Positions 9,121 to 18,424 of a DNA stretch of 64,000 bases are shown here, one piece after another; positions within the stretch are counted from its first letter, which is position 1; every line of letters begins with the position of its first letter. The notes under the pieces are model-generated. The model made no database searches. It was not told where the DNA came from and was given only the letters and a program-made list of their open reading frames with translations. Made by a program: the position numbers and the translations under genes. Source of the stretch: Glycocaulis alkaliphilus (GTDB taxonomy: Bacteria > Pseudomonadota > Alphaproteobacteria > Caulobacterales > Maricaulaceae); the NCBI RefSeq assembly GCF_004000605.1, contig NZ_CP018911.1:2337001-2401000 (forward strand). The letters run 5' to 3'.

Positions 9121-9801
9121 CTAATCCCCCAGCACGCTTTTACCCGTCACGCGGTAGACCCGGTCCCGGCCGAGCATCCAGACATCGGGCGTGCGCTCAA
9201 AGTGCGCCGCAAAGGCATCATCACGCACATTCAGCCCGCCCGTATAGGCGCCGAAGGCTGGCAGGATGAGGCGGCTGCCATCACTGGCAAAGGCACGGCG
9301 GCGGACCGAACGGCCCTTGTGGGAGACCTTCGCGCAAGGATGAAGATGGCCCGCCACCTCTCCGGGTGACGCGCCTTCACGTGGCTCATGGCGCAGGGTG
9401 AGGCCGTCCAGCTCCATCTCCCCCGCCAGCTCTCCGCCATAGCGCGGTGACGGCGCAGGATCGTGATTGCCGGCAATCCACACCCAGCGCTCCACGCAAG
9501 CCACCAGATCCTTCAGGAAGGCTTCGTCCTCGCCATGCATGCGCGCTTCGGCTGTCTGGTCGTGGAAGCTGTCGCCGAGCGCGATGACCGTGCGCGGCTG
9601 CACGCGCACCATCGCATCGGCGAGGCGGGCCAGCGTTGCGCGCGTGTCATAGGGCGGCAGCATCACGCCCTTGGCGGCGAAGGATGATCCCTTCTCAAAG
9701 TGCAGATCGGCGACGATCAATGCCGACGCGCTTTCCACGAACGCCACGCCCGACACATCGGCGAGCACCGGCACGCCGTTGACGTTTATATGCTGAACCA
9801 T
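9121..9801 (-). CDS. pdeM: PdeM: ligase-associated DNA-damage-response metallophosphoesterase
   Basis: 226 residues. Calcineurin-like metallophosphoesterase motifs appear in order: DLHFEKG (metal site 1), GDSFHD, GNHDP and GHLHP. In many proteobacteria this nuclease is encoded with a DEXH helicase, a beta-lactamase-fold exonuclease and an ATP-dependent ligase as a DNA-repair set. Here the helicase is nearby (10630-13122) but the exonuclease and ligase are not in the window. I chose the ATG at 9801 (MVQHINVNGV); an in-frame ATG seven codons upstream (9822) is possible. Confidence 0.85.
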   Translation of the reverse strand: MVQHINVNGVPVLADVSGVAFVESASALIVADLHFEKGSSFAAKGVMLPPYDTRATLARLADAMVRVQPRTVIALGDSFHDQTAEARMHGEDEAFLKDLVACVERWVWIAGNHDPAPSPRYGGELAGEMELDGLTLRHEPREGASPGEVAGHLHPCAKVSHKGRSVRRRAFASDGSRLILPAFGAYTGGLNVRDDAFAAHFERTPDVWMLGRDRVYRVTGKSVLGD

Positions 9802-9854
9802 GGGAGCGGCAGCCTGTAGCATCTGCCCAGACAAGCGCGTTCCCCATCCGTTCG

Positions 9855-10493
9855 TCAATCCGCCTCTTGCAGGGCGCGCACATCGCCTGCTCTTAGCGCA
9901 TTGATATGGCATGATATTTTCTCCACCGGCCAGTCCCACCAGCTGATCCGCAACAGCGCGGCGATGGTGGCGCCGTCAAAGCGCTTCTTCTTCAGCTCTG
10001 CCGGATTGCCCGCAACGATGGCGTAGTCGGGCACATCGCGGGTCACCACGCTGTGCGCGGCTATAATGGCGCCATTACCGATGCGCACGCCCGGCATGAT
10101 GACCGCCCCGCGGCCGATCCAGACATCATGGCCGACGACCGTGTCGCCCTTGTATCCGCTGTCGAGGGAGCTTTCCTCAAAGCCCTTTTCCCAGCCGCCG
10201 CCGAATATCTGGAAGGGATAGGTGGAGATGCCATCGAGCGCATGGTTCGCGCCATTCATGATGAAGGTGACGCCGGTGGCAATCGCGCAGAAGCGGCCAA
10301 TGACCAGCCGGTCGCCGGTGAAGTCGTAATGGTAGAGGACGTTGCGGTTCTCGAACTCTTCAGGCGCGTCCGGGTCGTCATAATAGGTGTAGTCGCCGAC
10401 CTCGATATTGGGCCGGGTGATGACGGGTTTGAGAAAGCAGACGCGGTCAAATCCCGCCATCGGGTGCGGGTTCATCGGATCAGGACCATGCAT
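9855..10493 (-). CDS. CatB/Vat-type xenobiotic acetyltransferase
   Basis: 212 residues. Left-handed beta-helix acyltransferase with hexapeptide repeats ([36 protein letters not shown]) and the usual family landmarks [28 protein letters not shown] with the catalytic His, and [14 protein letters not shown]. The family uses acetyl-CoA to acetylate hydroxyls, including chloramphenicol and streptogramins, but most chromosomal members have unknown substrates. The ATG at 10493 follows AAAGGTGA. It sits between pdeM and the helicase, all three on the same strand, which is not the usual arrangement of that repair set. Confidence 0.85.
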   Translation of the reverse strand: MHGPDPMNPHPMAGFDRVCFLKPVITRPNIEVGDYTYYDDPDAPEEFENRNVLYHYDFTGDRLVIGRFCAIATGVTFIMNGANHALDGISTYPFQIFGGGWEKGFEESSLDSGYKGDTVVGHDVWIGRGAVIMPGVRIGNGAIIAAHSVVTRDVPDYAIVAGNPAELKKKRFDGATIAALLRISWWDWPVEKISCHINALRAGDVRALQEAD

Positions 10494-10629
10494 GGGGTAG
10501 TCACCTTTCACGCCCGCGCGCCAGATGGCGGGGCGTCTCTATTGCCAGTTTGGGCGGAGAGGGCGCAGGGCGCGCCTTGAAAGGTGCTAGTTCATAATAG
10601 GCCTATTGTCGGTCTGCGCAGGCACAGCG

Positions 10630-13122
10630 TCAAGGTCTTGCCGCCTCCTCGATCAGGTCTTCGGACGCGGCTTCCAGGATGGCCTCATGGGCCTCGCCAT
10701 AGACCGGCTCACGCCCGATCTCCAGCATGACCGGGACCGCCAGCGGCGAGATGCGCTCCAGCGAAATTGCATCAATCCGGCCCTCAATGGCGGCGAGCCG
10801 GTCCGACAGGCGGCGAATGTCCAGAAGGCCCGTCGCCGCATCGGCCCAGGCCGCCTGAAGCAGGATATGGTCAGGCTCATGCTCGCGCAGCACGTTGTAG
10901 ATGAGGTCGGAGGAGAAGTTGACCTGCCTGCCGGTCTTTTCCAGCCCCGGATGGCGGCGCTCGATCAGGCCGGAGATCAGCGCACAATGGCGGAAAGTGC
11001 GCTGCATCAGCACGCTTTCATTCAGCCACGCATCGAGATCATCACCCATCAGATCGGGCGAGAACAGCGCAGCGAAATCCACGCCTGCCATATCCTCCAG
11101 CGCCCAGACCGAGAGCGCATATTCGTTGGCGACATAACCCAGCGGTTTCAGCCCCAGCCGCTCCAGCCGGCGGGTCAGCAAAACGCCCAGCGTCGCATGC
11201 GCCAGCCGCCCCTCGAACGGGTAGCAGACCAGATAGTGCTTGCCCGCACGCGGAAAGGTTTCCACCAGCAGGCGGTCAGCCTGTGGCAGGCGCGAGCGAA
11301 GCTGCTGCATCTCCAGCCATTCGCGCACCTGATCTGGCAGTTTCGGCCATTGCTCCGGCTCGCTGACCAGCTTGCGCACACGCGCCGCCAGATAGGTGGA
11401 CAGCGGGAATTTCCCGCCCTGCCAGGAGGGGACTTTGGGGTCTTCACCGCTCGCCCGGCTGACGAAGAGATCGGTCTGGCTGGTGCCTTCAAAGCGCAGC
11501 ACCTGCCCGGCGAAAAGGAAGGTGTCGCCGGGGCTGAGCTGGTCTGCGAACCATTCTTCCAGCTGGCCTAGGCGAGGACCGGCGGCGCGCAGGCTTTTCG
11601 CACCGCTGCGCGCGCTGACCACGCGCACATCCAGCATCGGGCTTTCCACGATAGTGCCGATATTGAGCCGGTGACGCTGGGCGGCATTGCGGTCGCGCGC
11701 CCGCCACAGCCCGTCCCGCCCTTTCACGATGCGGCAGAAGCGGTCATAGCTGCCAAGCGCGTAGCCGCCGGTCGCGACGAACTCCAGCACGCGGTCAAAC
11801 GTCTCGCGCGGCAGGCCGGTATAGGGCGCAGCGCGGCAGATTTCGGCATAGAGCGCGTCCGCCTCGAACGGATCACCGCAGGCGCGGCCCATCACGTGCT
11901 GGGCCAGCACATCGAGCGCGCCGCTCTTTAGCGGCTCGCCATCGAGCGCATGTTCGGCCACGGCATCGCGCGCCGACAGGCACTCAAGATGTTCAAACCG
12001 GTTGGTGGGCACCAGCACGGCGCGTGACACTTCATCGAGACGGTGATTGGCCCGGCCCAGACGCTGGATCAGGCGCGACGTACCCTTGGGCGCGCCGAGC
12101 TGCACCACTAGGTCCACATCGCCCCAGTCAATGCCCAGATCGAGCGTGGAGGTACACACCACCGCGCGCAGTTTTCCCGCCGCCATCGCCCCTTCCACCT
12201 TGCGGCGCTGCTCGACGCTGAGCGAGCCGTGATGGAGCGCGATGGCGAGGTTGTCCTCATTGATGCGCCAGAGCTGCTGGAAGGCGAACTCGGCCTGAGA
12301 GCGCGTGTTCACGAAGACCAGCGCGGTGCGCGCGGTTTTCAGAAGTTCATACACGCCCTCCATGGCGTGCTGGCCCATATGGCCCGCCCAGGGGATGCGC
12401 GCATCGGGGGTAAGGATAGACACCTCAGGCTCAGCCCCCGCAGCGCCGCGCACGATGCGGGTGGCGAGCTTCAGGCTTTGCGGATCGCGCGACAGCCAGC
12501 GTGCGTGGCCCTCCACATCCTTCACCGTCGCGGAAAGGCCGATACGGCGCGCAGTGGGCGCATAATGGCTGATCGCGGCGAGACCCAGAGCCAGCAGATC
12601 ACCGCGCTTTTGCGGGGCGAGCGCATGGACTTCATCCACGATTACGGCCTTGAGGTCGGCAAAGAACGCCGCGCCATTTTCCTGCGCCACGAAAAGCGCG
12701 AGCTGTTCGGGCGTGGTCAGCAATATGTCGGGCGGCGCAGCACGCTGACGGGCGCGTTTCGATTGCGGGGTGTCGCCCGTGCGCGTCTCGATGCGAAGTT
12801 TGAGCCCCATCTCGTCTACCGGCACCATCAGATTGCGCGCGACATCCTGGGAGAGCGCCTTGAGCGGCGAGATGTAGAGCGTGTGCAGGGCGTGGGGCCG
12901 GTCCTTGCCCGCGCCCTCGACCATCCCTGCCAGCTCGATCAGCGAGGGGAGGAAACCGCCAAGCGTCTTGCCGCCGCCTGTCGGCGCGGTCAGCAGAACA
13001 TCTTCGCCTGCTTTGGCTGCCTCCAGCATGGCCAGCTGGTGGGCGCGCGGCTGCCAGCCCCGGCTGGCAAACCAGCGGTCGAAAAGCGGCGGCAGGCCGG
13101 GAACGGGAGAGGCATTATCCAT
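10630..13122 (-). CDS. Ligase-associated DNA-damage-response DEXH-box helicase (Lhr-like)
   Basis: 830 residues. Superfamily 2 helicase: Walker A TAPTGGGKTLGGFLPSL, motif II DEVH, motif III LSATV, and the C-terminal RecA domain with TSTLDLGIDWGDVD and RLGRANHR. A winged-helix and Lhr-core region follows. Length and sequence fit the ligase-associated subfamily rather than full-length Lhr (about 1500 residues). The ATG at 13122 is preferred over a TTG at 13143 because a GGGGGA lies just before it. With pdeM it suggests a repair function acting on damaged DNA; partner exonuclease and ligase would have to be elsewhere. Confidence 0.88.
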   Translation of the reverse strand: MDNASPVPGLPPLFDRWFASRGWQPRAHQLAMLEAAKAGEDVLLTAPTGGGKTLGGFLPSLIELAGMVEGAGKDRPHALHTLYISPLKALSQDVARNLMVPVDEMGLKLRIETRTGDTPQSKRARQRAAPPDILLTTPEQLALFVAQENGAAFFADLKAVIVDEVHALAPQKRGDLLALGLAAISHYAPTARRIGLSATVKDVEGHARWLSRDPQSLKLATRIVRGAAGAEPEVSILTPDARIPWAGHMGQHAMEGVYELLKTARTALVFVNTRSQAEFAFQQLWRINEDNLAIALHHGSLSVEQRRKVEGAMAAGKLRAVVCTSTLDLGIDWGDVDLVVQLGAPKGTSRLIQRLGRANHRLDEVSRAVLVPTNRFEHLECLSARDAVAEHALDGEPLKSGALDVLAQHVMGRACGDPFEADALYAEICRAAPYTGLPRETFDRVLEFVATGGYALGSYDRFCRIVKGRDGLWRARDRNAAQRHRLNIGTIVESPMLDVRVVSARSGAKSLRAAGPRLGQLEEWFADQLSPGDTFLFAGQVLRFEGTSQTDLFVSRASGEDPKVPSWQGGKFPLSTYLAARVRKLVSEPEQWPKLPDQVREWLEMQQLRSRLPQADRLLVETFPRAGKHYLVCYPFEGRLAHATLGVLLTRRLERLGLKPLGYVANEYALSVWALEDMAGVDFAALFSPDLMGDDLDAWLNESVLMQRTFRHCALISGLIERRHPGLEKTGRQVNFSSDLIYNVLREHEPDHILLQAAWADAATGLLDIRRLSDRLAAIEGRIDAISLERISPLAVPVMLEIGREPVYGEAHEAILEAASEDLIEEAARP

Positions 13123-13217
13123 GTCCCCCACAGATAGAACCAATGCCGCTTCCGGTCGACAATTTCACCCTGCCTGCCTAGGTTCCGCACCAGACAGTCA
13201 TCATCCAGGAGCGCAAC

Positions 13218-15425
13218 ATGAAGCGTGCAACTCTTCTTCCGCTGGCAGGCATGCTGGTTCTGGCCGCTTGCGGCGATCAGGTCGCCACAGGAGACGGTGA
13301 TGCCCGCGAGGTTGTCGTCGGCGCGGCGCACACGCAAGAGCGCCTCAACTACCCGACCACGCGCACCGTGGAACAGATCGACACCTATCAGTCCGCATCC
13401 CGGGGTGAAGTCGAAGTCGCCGACCCCTATCGCTGGCTGGAAGAGGATGTGCGGGTAAGCCCGGAGGTGGCCGCATGGGTTACGGCGCAGAACGCCGTGA
13501 CCAACCGCTATCTGGAAAACCTGCCCGGTCGCCCCATGATCGCCGAGCGCCTGCGCGAGCTATGGAATTATGAGCGCCTGTCCACGCCTGCGGCGCGCGA
13601 GGGGCTGTATTTCTACGCCTATAATGACGGCCTGCAGGACCAGTCGGTCTATATGGTCCGTGACGGGCTGGACGGCGAAGGCCGTATCCTGATCGATCCC
13701 AACACGCTGTCAGAAGACGGCACGGTGGCGCTGGCCGGCACCTGGCCAAGCCCGGATGGCCGCTACGTCGCCTACATGCTGCAAGATGGCGGCTCTGACT
13801 GGCGCATCGCGCAAGTGATCGATGTCGAGACCGGCGAGATGCTGGAAGACCGGATTGAGTGGATCAAGTTTTCCAACCTGTCCTGGGCAAAGGATGGATC
13901 GGGCTTCTTCTACTCGCGCTATCCCCAGCCGGCCGAAGGTGAGGAATTCACCTCGCTGAACATGGATCAGGCGATCTATTTCCACGCGCTGGGCACCGGC
14001 CAGAGCGAAGACCGCCAGATCATGGCCGATCCGGAAAACCCGGAAGTCAGCTGGCGCGCAGGCGTGAGCGATGATGGCGACTATCTCTTCATCTATTCCT
14101 CCGCCGGCACTGACGGCAATGCCATCCATATCCTCGACCTGACCGATGAAGACGCCGAGCCGGTGGCGATCTTTGAAGGGTTTGACAATAACCACTCGCC
14201 CGTCGGCAATGATGGCGAGACCTTCTTCTTCATGACCGATCTTGATGCGCCCAACCAGCGCATCGTCGCGGTTGATCTTTCCGATCCCTCAACCCTTACC
14301 GACATCGTCCCGGCAGGCGATTTCCCGATCTCGGCGGCCAGCCATGTCGGCGGGCACCTGATCGTGCGCACGTTCGAGGATGTGCGCTCGGTCGTGCGCG
14401 TTCATACGCTGGAGGGCGATGAGGTGCGCGAGGTGGAACTGCCCGGCCTTGGCGTCGCTGGCGGTTTCAATGGCCGCCCGGACAGCCCGGAAACCTTCTA
14501 CAGCTTCACCAGCTTCAACCGGCCCGGCACGGTCTATCGCTATGATGTGGAAACGGGCGAGAGCACCCTTTTCCATGAAGCACCCCTCACCTTTGATCCC
14601 GATGACTATGAAGTCAGCCAGGTATTCTATGAGAGCACGGGCGGGGTGCAGGTGCCGATGTATGTGGTCCACCACCGCGATGTGACGCCCAATGGCGAGC
14701 GCCCTGTGCTGCTCTACGGATATGGCGGCTTCAACATCCCGATGACGCCCGCCTTTGATGTGCGCCGTCTGCAATGGATGGAGATGGGCGGCGTGTTCGC
14801 GCTAGCCAATATCCGCGGCGGTTCGGAATATGGCCGCGACTGGCATGATGGCGGCCGCCTCGCCAACAAGCAGAACGTCTATGACGACTTCATCAATGCC
14901 GCCGAGCACCTGATCGAGCTGGGCTGGACAAGCCCCGCCAATATCGCCATCGAAGGCCGCTCCAATGGCGGGCTGCTGGTCGGCGCCGTCGCCAATCAGC
15001 GCCCGGACCTGTTTGCCGCCGCCCTGCCGGGCGTGGGCGTGATGGACATGCTGCGCTTCAACCAGTTCACCGCAGGCCGCTTCTGGGTGTCGGACTATGG
15101 CAGCCCGCAGGACCCGGATATGTTCGACGTGCTCTACGCCTACTCGCCGCTGCACACCATACCGCAAGGCGAAGGCTATCCGGCGACGCTGGTGACGACC
15201 GCCGATACAGATGACCGCGTGGTTCCCAGCCACTCGTTCAAGTACATCGCGGCGCTGCAAGCCACCGATACCGGCAATGCGCCCACCCTCATCCGTATCG
15301 AGACCCGCGCCGGACACGGCGCAGGCACCCCGGTCTCCATGCTGATCCAGGAAACGGCCGACAAATGGGCCTTTATCGCCTTCCACACCGGACTGGACCT
15401 GAGCCAGCCACAACGAACGGAATAG
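13218..15425 (+). CDS. Prolyl oligopeptidase (S9 family), lipoprotein
   Basis: 735 residues. The N-terminus is a lipoprotein signal with lipobox LAAC (Cys18), so the enzyme is probably anchored facing the periplasm. A seven-bladed propeller domain is followed by an alpha/beta-hydrolase domain with the catalytic serine in EGRSNGGLLVG (Ser582), the Asp region TADTDDRVVPSHS and the His in RAGHGAG. The family cleaves short peptides after proline. The GGAG in ccaggagcgcaac supports the start. The gene is divergent from the helicase and 75 bp away. Confidence 0.92.
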   Translation: MKRATLLPLAGMLVLAACGDQVATGDGDAREVVVGAAHTQERLNYPTTRTVEQIDTYQSASRGEVEVADPYRWLEEDVRVSPEVAAWVTAQNAVTNRYLENLPGRPMIAERLRELWNYERLSTPAAREGLYFYAYNDGLQDQSVYMVRDGLDGEGRILIDPNTLSEDGTVALAGTWPSPDGRYVAYMLQDGGSDWRIAQVIDVETGEMLEDRIEWIKFSNLSWAKDGSGFFYSRYPQPAEGEEFTSLNMDQAIYFHALGTGQSEDRQIMADPENPEVSWRAGVSDDGDYLFIYSSAGTDGNAIHILDLTDEDAEPVAIFEGFDNNHSPVGNDGETFFFMTDLDAPNQRIVAVDLSDPSTLTDIVPAGDFPISAASHVGGHLIVRTFEDVRSVVRVHTLEGDEVREVELPGLGVAGGFNGRPDSPETFYSFTSFNRPGTVYRYDVETGESTLFHEAPLTFDPDDYEVSQVFYESTGGVQVPMYVVHHRDVTPNGERPVLLYGYGGFNIPMTPAFDVRRLQWMEMGGVFALANIRGGSEYGRDWHDGGRLANKQNVYDDFINAAEHLIELGWTSPANIAIEGRSNGGLLVGAVANQRPDLFAAALPGVGVMDMLRFNQFTAGRFWVSDYGSPQDPDMFDVLYAYSPLHTIPQGEGYPATLVTTADTDDRVVPSHSFKYIAALQATDTGNAPTLIRIETRAGHGAGTPVSMLIQETADKWAFIAFHTGLDLSQPQRTE

Positions 15426-15430
15426 CCAGG

Positions 15431-16384
15431 ATGGAACAGACAAATGCCCTCGCACGCCTTGAGGCAATCCATGACGCGGTGAAGGCGGTAAATCGCGGGC
15501 CGGGCAATGCTGCCGCCTGGTTCGCCGCCTATGCGCTGACGCCCTCACAGGCTCAGACAGATGAAGCCGTTGCCGACATGCAACTGACCCGGGAGGCGCT
15601 AAAATCCAGCCTGGGCGGCTGGCGTGCGCCAACGGGCGACCTGCTCTGGATCTATGCAGCCCTGCTGGCAAGCCATGGCAAGACCGCGCAGGCCTTCCTA
15701 AAGGTACGTGATGCCCTGCGCGAGGACGAGAAGGCTTCCCGCACGCGCAAGCTCCATGAGGGTGGCAGCCGGGCCGCACTGGTCCTGACACTCGCAGATG
15801 CCACGTCCGCGCAAGCTGTCAGGCGGTTCTTCTCGATCAAGCAGGCCATCCTGCCTTCATGGTGGCGGGCCAATCCGGAGGTGACGGATCTGTTTGCCGC
15901 CTCCCACGCTGCGCGCGATGAGAGTGGCGACAACGTCCAGCGCCAGCGCGAAGCGGCCATGGCGGTGTTTGAAGCGGACCAGGCGGCGCGCGGACTAAAA
16001 CGCGAAGGCGCACGCCTCAGCGTGCTTTACCAGCAGCCGGCCAACGAGGTGCTGAGCCGCTTTCTTGCCCTCCGCGAGGCTGTGAAAGCGCACCGCAAAA
16101 TTCGCTATACCGGCAATCACCATATCTGGATGGAATGGGCCGCCCAGGGCGTCACGCCCGCTGATCTGCCCGTGATCGAGGCGAACATGGAAGCGCTCTC
16201 CAAAGTGCCGCAGACCGGGGCGGCGCGGCTTCGCCTCGCCCAGCTTGTCTGGCTTGGCGAACGCACGGATGGCTCGCTGGGCGCACTGGCGGCCATGTCG
16301 GCCATGATCGCCGCACAGACGATGGCGATTATCGCTATCACGAGCGCAACAACAGCGGTCGTCGCCACCTCGGCAGGGCGGTAG
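15431..16384 (+). CDS. Protein of unknown function
   Basis: 317 residues. It starts at the ATG at 15431, five bases after the peptidase stop, so it is probably co-transcribed. The protein is mostly alpha-helical with no signal peptide. The extreme C-terminus (about 285-317, LAAMSAMIAAQTMAIIAITS) is hydrophobic enough to be a membrane or lipid anchor. I recognise no family or catalytic motif. Confidence 0.7.
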   Translation: MEQTNALARLEAIHDAVKAVNRGPGNAAAWFAAYALTPSQAQTDEAVADMQLTREALKSSLGGWRAPTGDLLWIYAALLASHGKTAQAFLKVRDALREDEKASRTRKLHEGGSRAALVLTLADATSAQAVRRFFSIKQAILPSWWRANPEVTDLFAASHAARDESGDNVQRQREAAMAVFEADQAARGLKREGARLSVLYQQPANEVLSRFLALREAVKAHRKIRYTGNHHIWMEWAAQGVTPADLPVIEANMEALSKVPQTGAARLRLAQLVWLGERTDGSLGALAAMSAMIAAQTMAIIAITSATTAVVATSAGR

Positions 16385-16432
16385 GCGGGCTTTGTCTTGC
16401 CGCCACTGCCCGTCAGTGGAACAATGGCGTCC

Positions 16433-16720
16433 ATGAGACGCGATGAGCTTCTGGCCCGCCTGCGCGAACTGAAGCCGTGGTTTGAGGACCACGGCATCAT
16501 TCGCGTGCGCGTGTTCGGCTCCCATGCCCGCGACGAGGCCGGCCCCGACAGCGATGTCGATCTGCTGGTGGAGTTTGCTCAAACACCCAGCCTGATCGGC
16601 ATGATCGGGATCGAGCGTTCGCTTGCAAATGAACTCGGTTGCCCGGTCGACCTTGCAACCGAGCGTGGCCTGAAGCCGCGCGCGCGCGCCCATATTGCCG
16701 CAGAAGCTGTCGATGCCTGA
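16433..16720 (+). CDS. MntA-type nucleotidyltransferase antitoxin, module 1
   Basis: 95 residues. Minimal nucleotidyltransferase with the signature GSHARDEAGPDSDVD (GS-X10-DXD, magnesium/ATP site) at residues about 30-44. In characterised MNT/HepT systems MntA neutralises the HepT toxin by AMPylating a tyrosine near its active site. The first 48 residues are identical to module 2 (17111-17404) except residue 2, whereas residues 50-95 are clearly different. The last 8 bases overlap the hepT start (ATGCCTGA, 16713-16720), as in module 2. Confidence 0.88.
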   Translation: MRRDELLARLRELKPWFEDHGIIRVRVFGSHARDEAGPDSDVDLLVEFAQTPSLIGMIGIERSLANELGCPVDLATERGLKPRARAHIAAEAVDA

Positions 16721-17069
16721 ACGCAGTGATCGCGACTGGCTAAACGACATACTTGATGAGATCGCGCTAGCGTGCCAGCTCACCCAGTCGATGGGCTATG
16801 ACGCCTTTAGCGCTGACCCGTTCGCCCAGCGCGCCCTGCTGCACATGCTGCACATGCTGCAAACCATAGGCGAGGCCGCGGGCAAGCTTTCGCCAGAGAC
16901 GCTATCAGCAATTCCCGGTGTGCCCTGGCCCGATATTCGGGGCATGCGGAACCGCATTGTCCACGGCTATTTCGGAATCGATATGGAGGCTGTCTGGCGG
17001 ACCGCGGCCGACGACCTTCCTGAGCTCGAAGCAGCGATCCGAAAAAGCGGATTGGCCATAGCCCCCTAA
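16713..17069 (+). CDS. HepT-family ribonuclease toxin, module 1
   Basis: 118 residues, all-helical HEPN fold. The catalytic RX4HXY motif reads RNRIVHGY (residues about 81-88), within the conserved PDIRGMRNRIVHGYF. HEPN toxins cleave RNA, and the Tyr of this motif is the known target of MntA AMPylation. The start overlaps the mntA stop by 8 bp. A tandem 9-bp repeat (CTGCACATG twice, about 16839-16856) encodes a repeated HML in a core helix; this could alter packing or be a hypermutable site. Confidence 0.87.
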   Translation: MPERSDRDWLNDILDEIALACQLTQSMGYDAFSADPFAQRALLHMLHMLQTIGEAAGKLSPETLSAIPGVPWPDIRGMRNRIVHGYFGIDMEAVWRTAADDLPELEAAIRKSGLAIAP

Positions 17070-17110
17070 ACGCCTTGCCGCGTACCGGTGCCAGTGAGAC
17101 AATAACGCCC

Positions 17111-17404
17111 ATGAAACGCGATGAGCTTCTGGCCCGCCTGCGGGAGCTGAAACCATGGTTTGAAGACCATGGCATCATCCGCGTGCGCGTGTTCGGCTCC
17201 CACGCCCGCGACGAGGCCGGCCCCGACAGCGATGTCGATCTGCTGGTGGAGTTTGCAGAAAGCGGTGCGCCGGACCTCTTCAGTTTCTCCGGCATTCGCC
17301 TTGAGCTGGAAAAGCGGCTGGGCTGCTCTGTGGACCTGCTGACGCCACGCTCCCTGTCACCGCGGATGGCACACCGTATTCAAGACAGTCTGGTCGATGC
17401 CTGA
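17111..17404 (+). CDS. MntA-type nucleotidyltransferase antitoxin, module 2
   Basis: 97 residues with the same GSHARDEAGPDSDVD active site as module 1 and near-identical residues 1-49. After VEFA the sequences diverge into SGAPDLFSFSGIRLELEKRL here. The 20 bases before each mntA start are also alike. The gene is 41 bp downstream of the first hepT, so the four genes may be one transcript. The C-terminal half probably carries specificity for its own HepT; that is inference. Confidence 0.88.
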   Translation: MKRDELLARLRELKPWFEDHGIIRVRVFGSHARDEAGPDSDVDLLVEFAESGAPDLFSFSGIRLELEKRLGCSVDLLTPRSLSPRMAHRIQDSLVDA

Positions 17405-17753
17405 ACGGGGTAAGTCTCACGACTGGAAAGTTCTCGTAGCCGACATGATCGAGCATGCAGGCTATGCCCGCTTTCATGTGAAAGACATGGACCGGGACGA
17501 CTTCTGCGCGGACCTGAAAACCGTACATGCCGTCACACGTTGTGTGGAGGTGATCGGAGAAGCAGCCCGTCATGTCCCGGCGGACATCCGTCAGCAGGCT
17601 CCCGGTATCCCTTGGGGACAAATCGTCGGGACACGACATATCCTCGCGCATCACTATGGCCGCGTCGATCCGGTATTGCTCTGGAACCTCGTAACCGCAC
17701 GGCTGGAACCGCTAGAAACGGAGCTACAGGCGCTGCTTGCCGCGGCCCCCTAA
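17397..17753 (+). CDS. HepT-family ribonuclease toxin, module 2
   Basis: 118 residues. RX4HXY reads RHILAHHY, in the expected region after IPWGQIVGT. It is only distantly similar to the HepT of module 1, in contrast to the near-identical MntA N-termini. The start overlaps its mntA stop in ATGCCTGA (17397-17404). The 3' end overlaps the convergent GST gene by 4 bp. Confidence 0.87.
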   Translation: MPERGKSHDWKVLVADMIEHAGYARFHVKDMDRDDFCADLKTVHAVTRCVEVIGEAARHVPADIRQQAPGIPWGQIVGTRHILAHHYGRVDPVLLWNLVTARLEPLETELQALLAAAP

Positions 17754-18364
17754 ACGCCCTGCTCGATCATCCGCTTATAGCCCTCACGGGCATGGGCGCG
17801 CTTCAGCCAGTCTTTCGTAGCCGGCGCGTTGTCCAGCAGGCCGGACTTCTCCATGCCATCAAGCTGGAAGCCCATCAGGCAGTCGGCAGCCGTGAACATA
17901 TCGCCCGCAAACCAGGTGTGGCGGGCAAGATGGCTCTCGATAGTGGCCGTTGCCTTGTCGCGCTCGCCCGTCATCCAGGCTGCCAGCAGCGAATCCTGCA
18001 AGCCCGTGGCGCGGGTGAAGACAAGGATCAGGCCGGGCAGGAAGGGCGAGCCCTCCGCTGCATGCATCCATTCCAGATAGCGCGCAAATTCGGGCCGCCC
18101 GGGCTTGGGATGCAAGCGGTGCTCAGTGTCGAACACGGCAAGAATATACTGCGCGATCGCGCCCGTTTCGGCGATCACCTGCCCTTCATGCTCCAGCAGG
18201 GGCGCCTTGCCCATCGGGTGAACTTTCAGCAGGTCCGGCGGGGCGAGCCGCGTCTGCGCATCACGTTCATGGCGCACCAGCGTGTAGGGCAGGCCCAGCT
18301 CCTCCAATAGCCAGATAATGCGCTGGGAGCGCGAGGCATTGAGGTGATGGAGGACAAGGCTCAT
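17750..18364 (-). CDS. Glutathione S-transferase
   Basis: 204 residues. Thioredoxin-fold N-terminal domain (about 1-80) with NASRSQRIIWLLEELGLPY, the cis-proline glutathione-site segment HPMGKAPLLE and the ETGAIAQYIL segment, then an all-helical C-terminal domain (about 88-200). Cytosolic GSTs conjugate or reduce electrophiles with glutathione; substrate unknown. It lies downstream of abgT on the same strand. Confidence 0.88.
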   Translation of the reverse strand: MSLVLHHLNASRSQRIIWLLEELGLPYTLVRHERDAQTRLAPPDLLKVHPMGKAPLLEHEGQVIAETGAIAQYILAVFDTEHRLHPKPGRPEFARYLEWMHAAEGSPFLPGLILVFTRATGLQDSLLAAWMTGERDKATATIESHLARHTWFAGDMFTAADCLMGFQLDGMEKSGLLDNAPATKDWLKRAHAREGYKRMIEQGV

Positions 18365-18391
18365 CAGGTGTTTCCTTGAAAAGCAGGCATG

Positions 18392-18414
18392 CCCGCAGCC
18401 CTGGGGGCTGCGGG
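18392..18414 (-). terminator. Hairpin downstream of abgT
   Basis: A perfect 9-bp stem, CCCGCAGCC with GGCTGCGGG, and a 5-base loop, 11 bp after the abgT stop. On the minus strand it is followed only by a weak T-rich stretch (CTTTTC), so termination may be partial and could let some transcription into the GST gene. Confidence 0.5.
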
Positions 18415-18424
18415 CGGATACCGG

